A stretch of DNA of 64,000 nt from Saururus chinensis (taxonomy: Eukaryota > Streptophyta > Magnoliopsida > Piperales > Saururaceae): assembly GCA_035235625.1 (NCBI GenBank), contig CP141140.1, forward strand, positions 52,881,351 through 52,945,350, read 5' to 3'. A model generated the notes under the pieces. It had not been told where the DNA came from, did no database searches, and saw only the letters and a program-made list of their open reading frames with translations. A program made the translations under genes and the position numbers. Below are positions 47,675-59,484 of this stretch, in pieces. Positions within the stretch are counted from its first letter, which is position 1; every line of letters begins with the position of its first letter.

Positions 47675-50600
47675 TGTCATGCCCCGGCACTGCCCGACCT
47701 AAGCCAAACCTAGTCCAAGGGCCGGTCCAGCACATGGGGGCGACAATATTAAAAATGGTTGAAGAAATAGCGGAAGACTTATGCCCTTACCATGGGCTGT
47801 TTAATTAACGGAGTTACGCACTACTTTAAGAAAGAGTAAATAGGTAGAACCAAAAGAGTTACTTAAACTCTAAATTAAACCACAAATCTCAAACCCACAT
47901 ACTAATAATCCATAGCCAACACACTTGGCTCAAAATAAGGTCTCAAACAACACTAAAGATATAATGTATCACAAGTATGAAAACAAGAACTACTCCACAA
48001 GGGTTCTAACATCAAAACAAAATAATCAGAAAAATACGACAGCATGGCAAAACAACAATTCAGATTTAAAATTAACATGCTATACCACTTTCTGATCATG
48101 CATTCATATCACATAAACCTGTATAATATTGTCACAATCACACAATTTCTGATCATGCATTCATATCACATAAACCTGCATAATAGTGTCACATTTACAC
48201 ACTTTCTGATCATGCATTCATATCACATAAACCTGCATAATAGTGTCTCAATTACACCATTTCTGATTATGCATTCATATCACATCAATCTTATTCACCC
48301 TACATGACAAATGTGTCAAACACATGATACACAATCATGCATAACATTCTTAATAAACATGCATCAATACAAATGGTGAATGCCTCCATCAAGGAGTAAA
48401 CACAAGTATTGCCACACAGGCAGGACACAGTCAAGGTCACGAAGGCGAGACGTGGTAAAATTTCAACACAGGAAATGTAAGAGGGTCGGGGTTGTCAGCC
48501 CCTAAAGCTGCTCGCCATAGACGATCCTGGCCAAGGATGTCCCATTCTCACCAGAGAATCTAAAGTAGGGGTGTTTGCCTAGGGACATTTCCTACAGTGG
48601 GGAGAGCCTGAATTTCCACACAGGGAACCCTAGAACACGTGGTAGCCCTTGCACAAAATATACCACTCTGGATTCTCAGGGTCCAGAAGACAATCATAAT
48701 AATCTCAATCCGCAAGACAAGTACACAACTCGTCCCCACATCATTCCATTTAGCTACCAGGGAGTATACATGTTCCACACAGGAACTTAAATCGAAAACA
48801 TGTCCTTTCAGACCAACCAAGTTCTGATTAATTCACTGAGCAATTAATCCGGCATGCAATCTCAACTATTGCATACAATCGATTAATTTCGGTTAAACAT
48901 CGATAAAACTTCGTCCATGAATTCCAATCCATGATGCACGATAACATGATACATCCGTGAGCAAGACCTAAGTGGGTTCCAACACATGGAACATGCTCCC
49001 AATCAGTCCCCTCATGCATTATAATTAAGGCATAATTAACTACAATTTCATAGTAGATTTCCCATATGTGTGTGTATTCATGCATATCTAAGCACATGAC
49101 CAATGCTTGACATAAACTCATGAGACAATTTATACATGCTTGAACACATTCAAAACAATGATTCCAAACTGAAATCAAAACAAAATCCACCATAAAGCTT
49201 AAATCCATCCATATGAAATTGAACATTCACTCCCACAAACATGATTTTTCCACACATTAAGCCACAACATGATCACATCCATTACCCATAAACCATCCTC
49301 ATTATAAGAGAACACATCTCACCATTTTTCATATCATATCCCTGCTGGAAACATATTCTAATAATAAGAATTTCAACATTCAAAAGTTCAAGTTACTTCA
49401 ATATCAACATGTATAATTATCAACATAATACGATGCCATATGACCACACTTAAACATATTCCATAAACTTCCATCATCAATTCTACACCTCCAGTAGCTT
49501 AATTTTATCATAACACACCTCCCATAACTATTAGAATCATCAAATAGAGTAAAACATTGGAGTAAAACATTGAAATTAGCACAAATTTCAAAAATAGCAA
49601 AACTGTGTAGCTGTTCAATCGCCCTGCAAGGCCGTTTGATCAACTAAACTGAAAATATGTCAAAAATATAGTGTTGCTGATCGATCGGCCTTGTAGGTTG
49701 TTTGATCGCCAACAATGCAATTTTGACCTTCTTCTTCATTTCGAAAATAAAAATTGAGACACAATGAAAACACCTTCAAATCTTCATTCATGGTATCAAA
49801 CATTATAAAAAACTCATCAAACCTTCCATAACACTAATCTAAACCATTCTAAGATAAAACCCTAAGAAATCGAAGTGAAAGATTAACATTTATTAAACCC
49901 ACCATTAGAGCCTAAATCAAGCAAATCCACTTCAAATAACATTATAAAAACTGAGATTTTTACTACCCAAAGTTGAGATTGAAGAACTCATTACCTTTCC
50001 TTGTTGATTTGGGCCGGAATGAACCTTCAATCTCCTCCAACACCTTCCAAAAATACGATTTTAAGCTAACATACAACTAATCTCGATTTAGCTTTGAAAA
50101 ACCAAAAGTAAATATTAGATCTAGGTTTTAGAAGCTTAAAAACGAGATTTTGAAGAATAAGGCTTGGAGAAGAGAGGTAAATCAATAATTTCATACTTTT
50201 AAAACGGATTAAAACTATGATTAAAGTCAAGATTAAGAATGAATTAAGAGAAAACCTAGGGTTTAGGCTTAATTAAAGGAGAACATACCTTAATCCCTTT
50301 CTAATTTGGGCCTAATTGGGGAAATATGCCTTAACCGCCCTCTCCCAGTCTATTCCCAAATAGGAAATGGCTCAGCCCTTTCTATTTATAGTAAGGCTTG
50401 GGGTATATCTAATGAACTAGTGGGGTATAAATAGAAATTCTAGCTAAAAATGGATATTTTGATGATTCGAGCACTAATTAAATCCAAAAAAATTTTAAAA
50501 TTTTTTGTATAAGCTTGTGCTGATGCTTGGGTCTAAAAACCTCAATTTCATCAGTGGGGCCCATAGGGAGGTCCTGCCAATTTTCAAAAAATTAGTAAAA

Positions 50601-51171
50601 ATCTAAAAAATCTCAAAAATTTAGAATTGACCAAAAACTACTTAAAACTCATAAATGTAGAGTTATTTTTGCTTAAAACCTTTAGAAATCCCATTTATTT
50701 TTGAAAACCACAGAATTTAATTAGAAAACGCTTAAACTACACGATAACCAATAAATAACATTAAAATAAACCAGTTCTAAAATGAGAGTCCTTACATCTC
50801 CTCCCTCTAGAATTTTGGCCCAACCTCCTTACTTAGATACCCTAATTAGGCACCTAAAAAAATTAATTTCGGAACTCTAATTAACCGGGCCTGCAAGATG
50901 ACTTAAACGGGCAAAAAACACATCTAAATCGGTTAAACGGGCCCTATACGATATGTTCAACTTTGAATAGTCGTATCTTCCTCATCCGAACTTTGATTTG
51001 TGTGTTCTTAGTGGCGTTTCGAAGCTCTGTCTGTTTACTTTCTAATAAAATTGACTTTAGTTACAAATTCTATCTAGGGAGGAAGTTATTATACTAGGAA
51101 TATCAATGGGTCAAACACCTTATTTTTCATGTATTTAATTTTTGAAACTCAAAAAAATTCGGGATATTACA
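47675..51171 (-). mobile_element. Long LTR of a chromovirus-like (Tekay/Del type) retrotransposon, minus orientation
   Basis: The plus-strand left edge TGTCATGCCCCGGCAC is the LTR 3' end (CATGACA on the minus strand), directly next to the primer-binding site. The LTR start is either at 51171 (minus strand TGTAATATCCCGAATTTT) or at about 50795 (TGTAAGGACTCTCATTTTAG); both are plausible TG starts and I cannot decide. The length, 3.1-3.5 kb, is usual for Tekay/Del LTRs. No coding capacity. Confidence 0.55.
48090..48290. repeat. 57-bp tandem repeat in right LTR copy
   Basis: Almost four units of 57 bp, each with TGATCATGCATTCATATCAC. A multiple-of-three period leaves a spurious open frame with repeated LIMHSYHINL. 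Orthologous to the array at 44225-44430. Confidence 0.9.
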
Positions 51172-53880
51172 TTCTTCCCTCCTTAAAAGAATTGCATCCT
51201 TGCAATTTGCCATGGTCAACCCTTTTCAAGCTTGGCCTTTAACTCAATAGCCGTTCTACCCTTTCAAACCACATTGCAACTTATAATTTAAGTAGCACAC
51301 AAACTTAATAACCCAAAAATTCAGGTCATTACAAAAAATCCCTCCCTTTCATACAGAAAACTAATTGATTCAAATCCTCGATACAGTTAATTAGGAAAAC
51401 TACAAAAATGTCACGGCTAGTCGTGGTTAAACATGGTTTAACAAGCCATTTTCATGATGTGTGCGACATGAATCATACGTTAATAATGATAAGTGCATGC
51501 ATGAATAAATATTCATACTAATAAGTAGCCCTATCATGCATGTGACATGGTTCATGCATGGATAATAAGGTCATGTAAGCATAAATATGTGTAAACATAA
51601 GTGGTCATGTTCATAAATGGTCTAAAGTGGCATATTTCATACATGAATAAACATCATGTGTGTGCAAGCATTCATATCATAATATGATAATTATTTATAA
51701 ATTCTATGTAATAGACATGGTAGAACCCTCAAAATCTAGCTTAAAAATAAGCATATAAGTAATTTTTCACTTGGGCAATGATCATCATGAAGAGGGATCG
51801 ATTGGTCCTTTCAGATTGGTAAACACTTGTTTTAGCGATCGATTAGGCCTTTCGGGAGATCGACCGGTCTTTGCAAAACCGAAGATCTTTTAGCAATCAA
51901 TCAATGCTCAAGGGCAATCAATTGAGCTTGCCTAGAAACACGAAAACATAATTTCTTTTGAATAAAACCAGTTCTATCGTTCATCGAAATTTCATTAAAT
52001 TTTAAATAAACATTATCTAAGCTCCATACATGATAGATACAACATACCGCATGCATATTCATGTCAAAACACCATAAAACATATTGTTCAAGATGATCTA
52101 ACCTCACACATCCAACATGCTTCAATAATATGATTCAACATACACAATCCATGGTGTTAATGTAAGAAAAGGTTCATAAAGAAAAAACCCCTTACCTCAA
52201 AGCAATAGATACTCCCTGCAATCACTTCCTAAAATCAAAAGATCTCTAACCAACAAATTAGGTCATATTATCCCTAAGAAAAAACTGCACCTTTCCACCA
52301 AATAGATACTCAAAATCATTAATAGAAAGAAATCAATCATTCTCTTGTGCCTAAACTTGAAACATAAGAGTAGAGACAAGAGACAAGAATCTAGGGCTCT
52401 CTAACCTAGGTGAAAGAAGGAACTTTTGAGGAGAAGAAAACATGAAATCAAATACAAGAGAAGGAGAATATAGAATTCAAGATGAAAACATTAGAAATCA
52501 TGAAGGAAACTTACTTGTCTTACCTTGGATGAAGCCCTTCTATAGAAAGGGTGGAGCACCATAAACCACCCTTGAAAAAATCTCAGTCACCCCCAAATAA
52601 AAGAATGACCAAAGTGATTGTTTATACAAGTAGGTAAGTAAGTAGGCTTGCATGGGCTCAACAAAGGAATAAATGAAACCCACTTTAGGAAATGAGCTAA
52701 AAAATGTAACAAAGCCCAAGCCCATCTAATATTTTAAGTGACGATCGGCGGCCTAAGAAGTTGGTGCTACAACTACGAGGATGGTTGTGGGTCCTAGAGT
52801 GGGGCCCACTTCTTAATATATGGAAATGGTAAAAATTGCAACAATTAGTGCAATAACATGGTGGTTTATGTTAGGCACTAATGTTTTCTCACAAAATTCA
52901 AAACATGACTAAGAAAAATTCCTAATTAAACTAAACCATCACACAATCAAAGCAAATAATATTATAAAATCTTTCATATCTCACATGATCTCTCCTCTTT
53001 TCTCTCTCAATTTCTAGGTTTTTTGTCTTTAATTTTGTGTTTACCTAGTCTTAATAGTTCTTTAAGTTGGTTTATAAGTTTAACTTTAATTAGGAATAAT
53101 ATCTCTTCCAAAATTGCTTAATCTAGGTAAATAACATAGACATGGATCGATCATTTGACACAACAATCGATCGTTCATTGTTCTAATTAGGGTACAACTA
53201 CAAGTGATTGATTGAAAAACTTTATGCTTAATTTTACATAGTCTGATTCAAGTATTGATCGATTGATTGACTATTTAATTTGCAGCAATCGATTGATGAA
53301 CAGTAAAATTTACCAATTTACCCTAATTTAGTCTAAAATTTTCATATTCACTTAATTTACTAATTCTAAACTAATCTAAGTAAATTGTGTATGTGAGTGT
53401 GTGCAAATTAACATTTTACCTTTGATACTGCTTAGTTTTCAACCTTGATTGATAAGAACATGTCTGCTCCTATTTTTTAAAATAATCAATTCTAAATCTA
53501 ACTTAACCACAACTAAATATAGTAAGATTCTTAAGACTAAAACATACATGAAATTGGTTATTTCCTGTGTGTCCCAGCCCAGTCCTCACCTCCGAACATA
53601 GGCTTGGTATGGCCCTTGGGTTCGATGTACTGGGTCGGCCCACAAGGTTGCCAATTTTTTTTTAAAATCATAAAATTATAATTTTATATAATCTTATAAA
53701 CTAAAAAAAATATTAAGGAGGTAAAAATTGCATCAATATAGTATGAGTTCATCCTAACTAGGTTGACACCTACTCACCTATCTATCATTTGCAACTTAAC
53801 ATTAACACACATCTAAAACTCTACAGAAACAGTCTAAAATAAAAAAATACATTTGAACTTTCTAAGAAATTGAAATTTCA
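51172..53880. other. Retrotransposon-derived non-coding DNA
   Basis: 51171-51230 has TTCTTCCCTCCTTAAAAGAA followed by TTGCATCCTTGCAA, a string often seen beside long gypsy LTR ends. Clusters of GATCGATTGG and CAATCGATTG words occur at 51790-51925 and 53140-53295. No genes recognised. Confidence 0.4.
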
Positions 53881-53921
53881 TTAATATTCTTCTTTCTCCT
53901 CTTCTTGTTTTGGAGTTTGTT
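53881..53921 (-). pseudogene. Last codons and stop of hAT transposase pseudogene (split by CACTA insertion)
   Basis: On the minus strand this flank reads in frame to TAA at 53883-53881, giving a charged tail (QEEEKEEY). It continues the frame interrupted at 58396 on the other side of the CACTA element once one AAC target copy is removed. Confidence 0.7.
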
Positions 53922-54509
53922 CACTACAACAAATTGCAGTATTAGCGATGCTATCGTTAATAGTACCATAAGCGTCGCTAATGCGTATTAGCGATGCATA
54001 AAAAATGTCACTAAATACATCGCTAAAAGTATAGTCACTACTGCTTATTAGCGATGCTTACCATAAGCGTCGCTAAAATATTATTATTAGTGACGCATAC
54101 TAAATGTCGCTAATACGTTACTATTAGCGACGCTTAGCAATAAGCATCACTAGTAGTTATTTATTACCGACGCTTAATATACGTCGCTAATGATAAAAAA
54201 AATATTAAAAAATAATAAATAAAATAATAAAAATAATATCTAAAACAACAAAATAAATAATTTATTTTTCTATTAGCGACGCTTTAGTAAGCGTCTGTAA
54301 TATGAAATAAAAATAAAATAGAAATAAAAAATAAAAAAACATTAGCAACGATTTTTAAGCGTCGCTAATATGAAATAAAAATAAAAAATCCATTAGCAAC
54401 GCACGCTTTTTAAGTGTCGCTAATATGAAATAAAAAAAAGCATTAGTGACGCTTTTATAAGCATCGCTAGTGACTTAATAAATTAATAAAAAAAAATCTG
54501 TCGGTAGGG

Positions 54510-54960
54510 GATCAGAATCCAGTGGAGAGGGGGAGAACAGGGGGGAGAGGGGCTAGGTGGGGAGGGAGGGGCGACCGAGCCATGGGGCATCGGGGAGGAG
54601 GGGGGAGCAGCGGGGGGGATGGGCGGCGGCGGCAGATGGAGGCCGGGGGCGGAGGGGGACTAAGAAAAGGGGTAGAGGGTCCAGGTGGGGGAGGGAGGGG
54701 CGACTGAGCCGGGGGGGCTCATCAGGGGAGGAGGGGGGAGCAACAAGGGAGGAGGGAGGGGGCGGAGAGGGGGGGATTGGGCGGCCGATGGAGGCCGAGA
54801 GCGAGATGGAGGGAGGGAGAGCCGGGGAGAGAGAGGGCGAGCCGGGGGCGAGACGGAGGGAGGGGGAGCCGGATTCCGTGAGGCGGTGCGGTCGGAAGCT
54901 AGACGGTGGGGCGGTTAAAAGCAGGGCTGTGGGGCGGCGATGTGTTAGGCAGCGCAGAGG
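54510..54960. repeat. G-rich low-complexity block inside the CACTA element
   Basis: Many GGGGAGGGG-type runs on the + strand give overlapping open frames rich in Gly, Arg and Glu that I treat as spurious. The density of G runs is compatible with G-quadruplexes on the + strand. Confidence 0.85.
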
Positions 54961-55295
54961 CTTTCCCCGCGCGGGCAGAATTTTGCCCGTGCCTTTTTAC
55001 TTTTGTTTCAATAAAAAGTTTTAGCGATGCTCTTAGAGAGCGTCGCTAATATGATTCAGTAGTAACATCTCACAACGTCACTACTAATCACTATTAGCGA
55101 CAATGTTTAGAGCGTCACTAAATATCAATACTACATACCACAGAATTTTTTTAAATTTTAAGACATTTTAGCGACGCTCTCCTTGAGCGTAGCTATTAGG
55201 CATCCAGTATCAACGTATAAATCTATACGTTGCTACTGATGTCCACTAGCGACGCTTGTGACGAGGGTCGCTAAAAGCTTTTTTTTAGATATTTT

Positions 55296-55962
55296 TGTCT
55301 CTCTCTCCTCTCCCTCTCTCCCTTCTCTTTCCTCTCTCTCTACTCCCCTCTCTCTCTCCACTCTCTCTTTCCTCTCTCTCCTCCCTTCTCTCTCTCCACT
55401 CTCTCTTTCCTCTCTCTCCTCCCTTCTCTCTCTCCACTCTCTCTTTCCTCTCTCTACTCCCTTCTCTCTCTCCACTCTCTCTTTCCTCTCTCTCCTCCCT
55501 TCTCTTTCTCCACTCTCTCTCTCCACTCTCTCTTTCCTCTCTCTCCTCCCTTCTCTTTCTCCACTCTCTCTTTCCTCTCTCTCCTCCCTTCTCTTTCTCC
55601 ACTCTCTCTTTCCTCTCTCTCCTCCCTTCTCTTTCTCCACTCTCTCTTTCCTCTCTCTCCTCCCTTCTCTTTCTCCACTCTCTCTCTCTCCACTCTCTCT
55701 TTCCTCTCTCTCTCTCCTCTCCTCTCCTCCCCTCTCTCTCTCCCTTCCTCTCTCCTCCCTCTCTCTCCGCTATCTCTCCCCCCTCTCTCTGCTATCTCTC
55801 CTCCCCCTCTCTCTCCTCCCTCTCTCCCTTCTCTCTCCCTTCCTCTCTCTCTCTCCTCCCCTCTCTCTCTCTCTCATCCCTCTCCTCTCTCTCCTCCCCT
55901 CTCTCTCCTCTCACTTTCTCTCTCTTTCCTCTCCCTCTCCCTCTCCTCTCCCTTCCCCTCTC
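55296..55962. repeat. C/T-rich microsatellite tract 1
   Basis: CTCTCTCC-type sequence with a recurrent higher-order unit of about 37-41 bp (CTCTCTTTCCTCTCTCTCCTC plus CCTTCTCTTTCTCCA). Open frames of Ser/Leu/Pro repeats on + and Glu/Arg/Lys repeats on - are compositional artefacts. Confidence 0.95.
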
Positions 55963-56163
55963 TCTTTCATTTAAATTTAAATTTTTTAAAAAAAGTAATA
56001 GCGACACAGTCATATGCGTTGCTACTACTAAGGGTAATAACAACACATATGAACATGCATCGCTACTACTGTTAGATAGTAGTGACGCATAGTTCTATAC
56101 GTCGCTACTACCTATTTTTTAAAAAAAATTATTTTTTTTTTAAAAAATTTTAATTAATTTTTT

Positions 56164-56335
56164 TCCCTCCTCCCTCTCTCTCTCCTCCATCTCTCCACCT
56201 TCTTCTCTCTCTCTCCTCTCTCTCCCCCCTCCCTCTTTCTCTCCTCCCTCTTTCTCTCCTCCATCTTTCTCTCCCCCCTCTCTCTCCTACCTCTCTCCCT
56301 TCTCTCTCTCCTCCATCTCCCTCCACCCTCCCACC
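56164..56335. repeat. C/T-rich microsatellite tract 2
   Basis: Short pyrimidine tract between two islands of CACTA subterminal repeats. Confidence 0.93.
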
Positions 56336-56561
56336 TCTATTTTTCATTTAATTTTTTTATTGCAAACATAGGTAGTAGCGACGCATATATATGCGTCGCT
56401 ACTACCATGGGTAATAGCGACGCTCAGACACATGCATCGTATTACCCTTAGTTAGTAGTTACGCATGGGGATATGTGTCGCTACTACATAAGTGTAGTAG
56501 CGGTGCATAGCCCTATGCTTCGCTACTACTTACTATTATTTTTTAAAAAAAAATATTTTTT

Positions 56562-57151
56562 CTCCCTCCCTCCCTCTCTCTCCTCCCTCTCCCCTCCTCT
56601 CTCTCTCTCTCCTCCCTCTCTCTCCTCCCTCTCCCCTATCTCTCTCTCTCCTCCCTCTCTCCCTTCTCTCTCTTCCCTCCCTCTCCCTCTCTCTCTCCTC
56701 CCTCCCCTAGCTCTCTCTCTCCTCCCTCTTTCCCTTCTCTCTCTCCTCCCTCCCCTCCTCCGTCCCATCTCTCTTTCCCTCCTCCCTCTCCTCTCTCTCC
56801 CCTCTCTCTCCCTTCTCTCTCCTCTCTCCCATCTCTCTCCTCCCTCTCTCCCTTCTCTCTCTCCTCTCTCTCTCCTCTCTCTCTCCTTCCTCTCTCCTTC
56901 CTCTCTCCTTCCTCTCTCCTCCCTCTCTCTCCTCTCTCTCTCCTTCCTCTCTCCTTCCTCTCTCCTCTCTCTCTCTCTCTCTCTCTCCTTCCTCTCTCCT
57001 CCCTCTCTCCCTTCTCTCTCTCCTTCTCTCTCTCCTTCCTCTCTCTCCTCCCTCTCTCCCTTCTCTCTCTCTTTCTCTCTCTCCTTCCTCTCTCCTCCCT
57101 CTCTCCCTTCTCTCTCTCTTTCTCTCTCTCCTTCCTCTCTCCTCCCTCTCT

Positions 57152-57182
<31 letters not shown>

Positions 57183-57340
57183 CTTCCTCTCTCCTCCCTC
57201 TCTCCCTTCTCTCTCTCTCTCTCTCTCTCTCTCCTTCCTCTCTCCTCCCTCTCTCCCTTCTCTCTCTCCTTCTCTCTCTCCTTCCTCTCTCCTCCCTCTC
57301 TCTCTTCTCTCACTCTTCTCTCTCTCTTCCTCTCTCCTCC

Positions 57341-57381
<41 letters not shown>

Positions 57382-57956
57382 TCCTCTCTCCTCCCTCTCT
57401 CCCTTCTCTCTCTCCTTCCTCTCTCCTCCCTCTCTCCCTTCTCTCTCTCCTTCTCTCTCTCCTTCCTCTCTCCTCCCTCTCTCCCTTCTCTCTCTCTCTT
57501 TCTCTCTCTCCTTCCTCTCTCCTCCCTCTCTCCCTTCTCTCTCTCTTTCTCTCTCTCCTTCCTCTCTCCTCTCTCTCTCTCTCTCCTCCCTCTCTCCCTT
57601 CTCTCTCTCTCCTTCCTCTCTCCTCCCTCTCTCCCTTCTCTCTCTCCTTCCTCTCTCCTCCCTCTCTCCCTTCTCTCTCTCCTTCCTCTCTCCTCCCTCT
57701 CTCCCTTCTCTCTCTCTCTCTCTTTCTCTCTCCTTCCTCTCTCCTCCCTCTCTCCCTTCTCTCTCTCTTTTTCTCTCTCCTTCCTCTCTCCTCCCTCTCT
57801 CCCTTCTCTCTCTCCTTCCTCTCTCCTCCCTCTCTCCCTTCTCTCTCTCCTCCCTCTCTCCACCTCTATCTCTCTCCTCTCTCTCCGCCTCTATCTCTCC
57901 CCTCTCTCTCCGCCTCTATCTCTCCCCCTCTATCTCTCTCTCCCCTCCTCCCTCTC
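56562..57956. repeat. C/T-rich microsatellite tract 3 (about 1.4 kb)
   Basis: Almost pure pyrimidine on the + strand, with a recurring unit CTTCCTCTCTCCTCC then CTCTCTCCCTTCTCTCTC. It produces open frames of up to 498 codons that are low-complexity artefacts. Confidence 0.95.
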
Positions 57957-58395
57957 TTGTTGTTTTTAAATTTTTTATTTAAAAAATAAGTATTAGCGAC
58001 GTATAGATATGTGTCACTATTAGTTCATAATTTTAAATTTTTTTATTTAAAATTGAGAATTATTAGTGACGCTTGTTGATAAACGTTGCTATTATGGAAA
58101 CTATTCTCGACGTTTGAGAAAATGCGTCGTTAATAGTTTTAAATTTTTTTAAAAAAAATTAATAGATATATCTTTTAGTGACGCTTATGAAAGTGTCGCT
58201 AATAACCTATGTATTGCGATGCATAAACTTAAGCGTTGCTAAAAGGTTAGGTTTTATGACGTTTGCGCTTATGCGTCGCTAATATTAATTTTTTTGCAAC
58301 ATTTTTTTATATGTCGTTATTGCCACTTTTTAGCAACGCATATTATTGCAACGCTTATATAAGCGTCGCTAATACCTAATTTTGTTGTAGTGGTT

Positions 58396-59050
58396 CTTTA
58401 TATTCTATTTCTAGCCAATCCTTTAAGCAAACGTAGCACTCCACTGTCATTGGATCTAAGTGACTCCTCTGATCGTCCAATACCTTGTACTTTGTAATAA
58501 AAAAACACTTTAAAGCTATTGTAGACACAGGAGGAGTTACTTAATCATGCACTAAAGTGGTAAGCTCAAGATAACTTTTTTCATGTATTTGCCGCCAAAC
58601 TAAAATGTCAAAGTTATTTCTTTCTTCTTCGATTAAAAAAATTATAAAATTATTTTGTAAATACATAAGTCATTCATTATTAAAGGTACTACTAGTATAT
58701 TTTTATTTATTTCTACTAAGTGATAAACAAGAAAGGTCATTTCTATTTAAATAGTGAGTTGGAGTAACAGTTCTTCTATTACCATACATAGATTCATATG
58801 TATCATATAAAATATGTAAGGTATTTTGAATATCTTTGATAAAATTATTATAATCTAACATCATATTAGTATATATATGCCCTCTAAAAAATATTTGTAC
58901 ACCAGTTAACTTAATCCAAGGGTCCATAATTGCACCGAAAAAATATATATAAGAAGTTCTTTCTAATATTCTTTATATTTTATTTCCATTGGCCTCATAA
59001 TCATATTAAATGCACTTTTTTTCTATATTATTCAAACATAAGAGTAATAT
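58396..59050 (-). pseudogene. hAT-family transposase, C-terminal pseudogene part
   Basis: Reading the minus strand from about 59020: AFNMIMRPMEIKYKEY, then MDPWIKLTGVQIFFRGHIY (RNase-H-like end region), then a stretch matching the hAT dimerisation domain: FDILVWRQIHEKSYLELTTL, a stop, VTPPVSTIALKCFF and a KVLDDQRSHLDPMTVECYVC tail. In-frame stops in both halves show it is dead. The 5' two thirds of the gene, including the zinc BED domain, are absent, having been replaced by the gypsy element to the right. The end of the frame continues across the CACTA element at 53881-53921. Confidence 0.75.
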
Positions 59051-59070
59051 TATAAGGTTGATTAAGAACT

Positions 59071-59451
59071 AAAGAAGTAGGATAATATATGCTCGATAAT
59101 TGTTAAGTAGCTGTTGTGCCCAATGTGGGCATAATCGGTACAAGGAGTTCTATGCAGGGAAAAGAGGAAGAAGTAGGAAAATAACAAACGGGTAAACTGG
59201 AATTCAATAGCATGCCGAACCAAAGAGGGAGACAACCCTTTATGGGGAGTCGTGCCTTCCCACATTGGGAGTCATGCCGCTAGTGGGCCCGGTTACCTCG
59301 TGGTCCACTAGCATGCCTATCACAGTTTCGTAACTAAATAATAATGCCAATCGGCCACAAACATAAGGGAAACTTGCCTAATGTACTGAAATAAACATAA
59401 GTGATAGTCTACTAAAATAAAGATAAGTGATGAATCAAGTGCACGTGCACA
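59071..59451 (-). repeat. 3' LTR of the gypsy chromovirus
   Basis: On the minus strand the LTR begins TGTGCACGTGCAC at 59451, right after a GTAGTGGAGTG polypurine-like tract. The other end is not defined exactly; hAT sequence takes over left of about 59060. Confidence 0.6.
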
Positions 59452-59484
59452 ACACTCCACTACGGTTCTGCAAACGTCTTGTCC

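Larger units (their letters stand above)
53922..58392. mobile_element. Non-autonomous CACTA (En/Spm-type) element, 4471 bp
   Basis: The element starts CACTACAACAAA and ends TTTGTTGTAGTG, perfect 12-bp inverted tips, and is flanked by GTT at 53919-53921 and 58393-58395, the 3-bp duplication expected for CACTA. Within about 550 bp of the left end and 430 bp of the right end there are dozens of subterminal words of the form TTAGCGACGCT / AGCGTCGCTAAT, and the motif recurs as short islands at 55020-55270, 55995-56105 and 56370-56530. No transposase domain is present. The interior is filled by a G-rich block (54510-54960) and three C/T microsatellite tracts. It must rely on a transposase from elsewhere. 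Confidence 0.93.

Noticed and set aside
48090..48290. Regular repeats suggestive of a CRISPR array
   Set aside because: Units are head-to-tail without distinct spacers, in plant nuclear DNA; simple tandem repeat.
48044..48307. Frame with repeated LIMHSYHINL units
   Set aside because: Produced by a 57-bp tandem repeat whose period is divisible by three.
54522..55024. Gly/Arg-rich frames up to 155 codons
   Set aside because: They come from the G-rich block inside the CACTA element; three overlapping frames are open at once.
55233..56092. Open frames of 135-265 codons over the first C/T tract
   Set aside because: Same cause: stop codons cannot arise in CT/GA repeats.
56473..57969. 498-codon + strand and 445-codon - strand open frames
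   Set aside because: Pure Ser/Leu/Pro and Glu/Arg repeats read from a C/T microsatellite; open in several frames on both strands, with no start context or domain.
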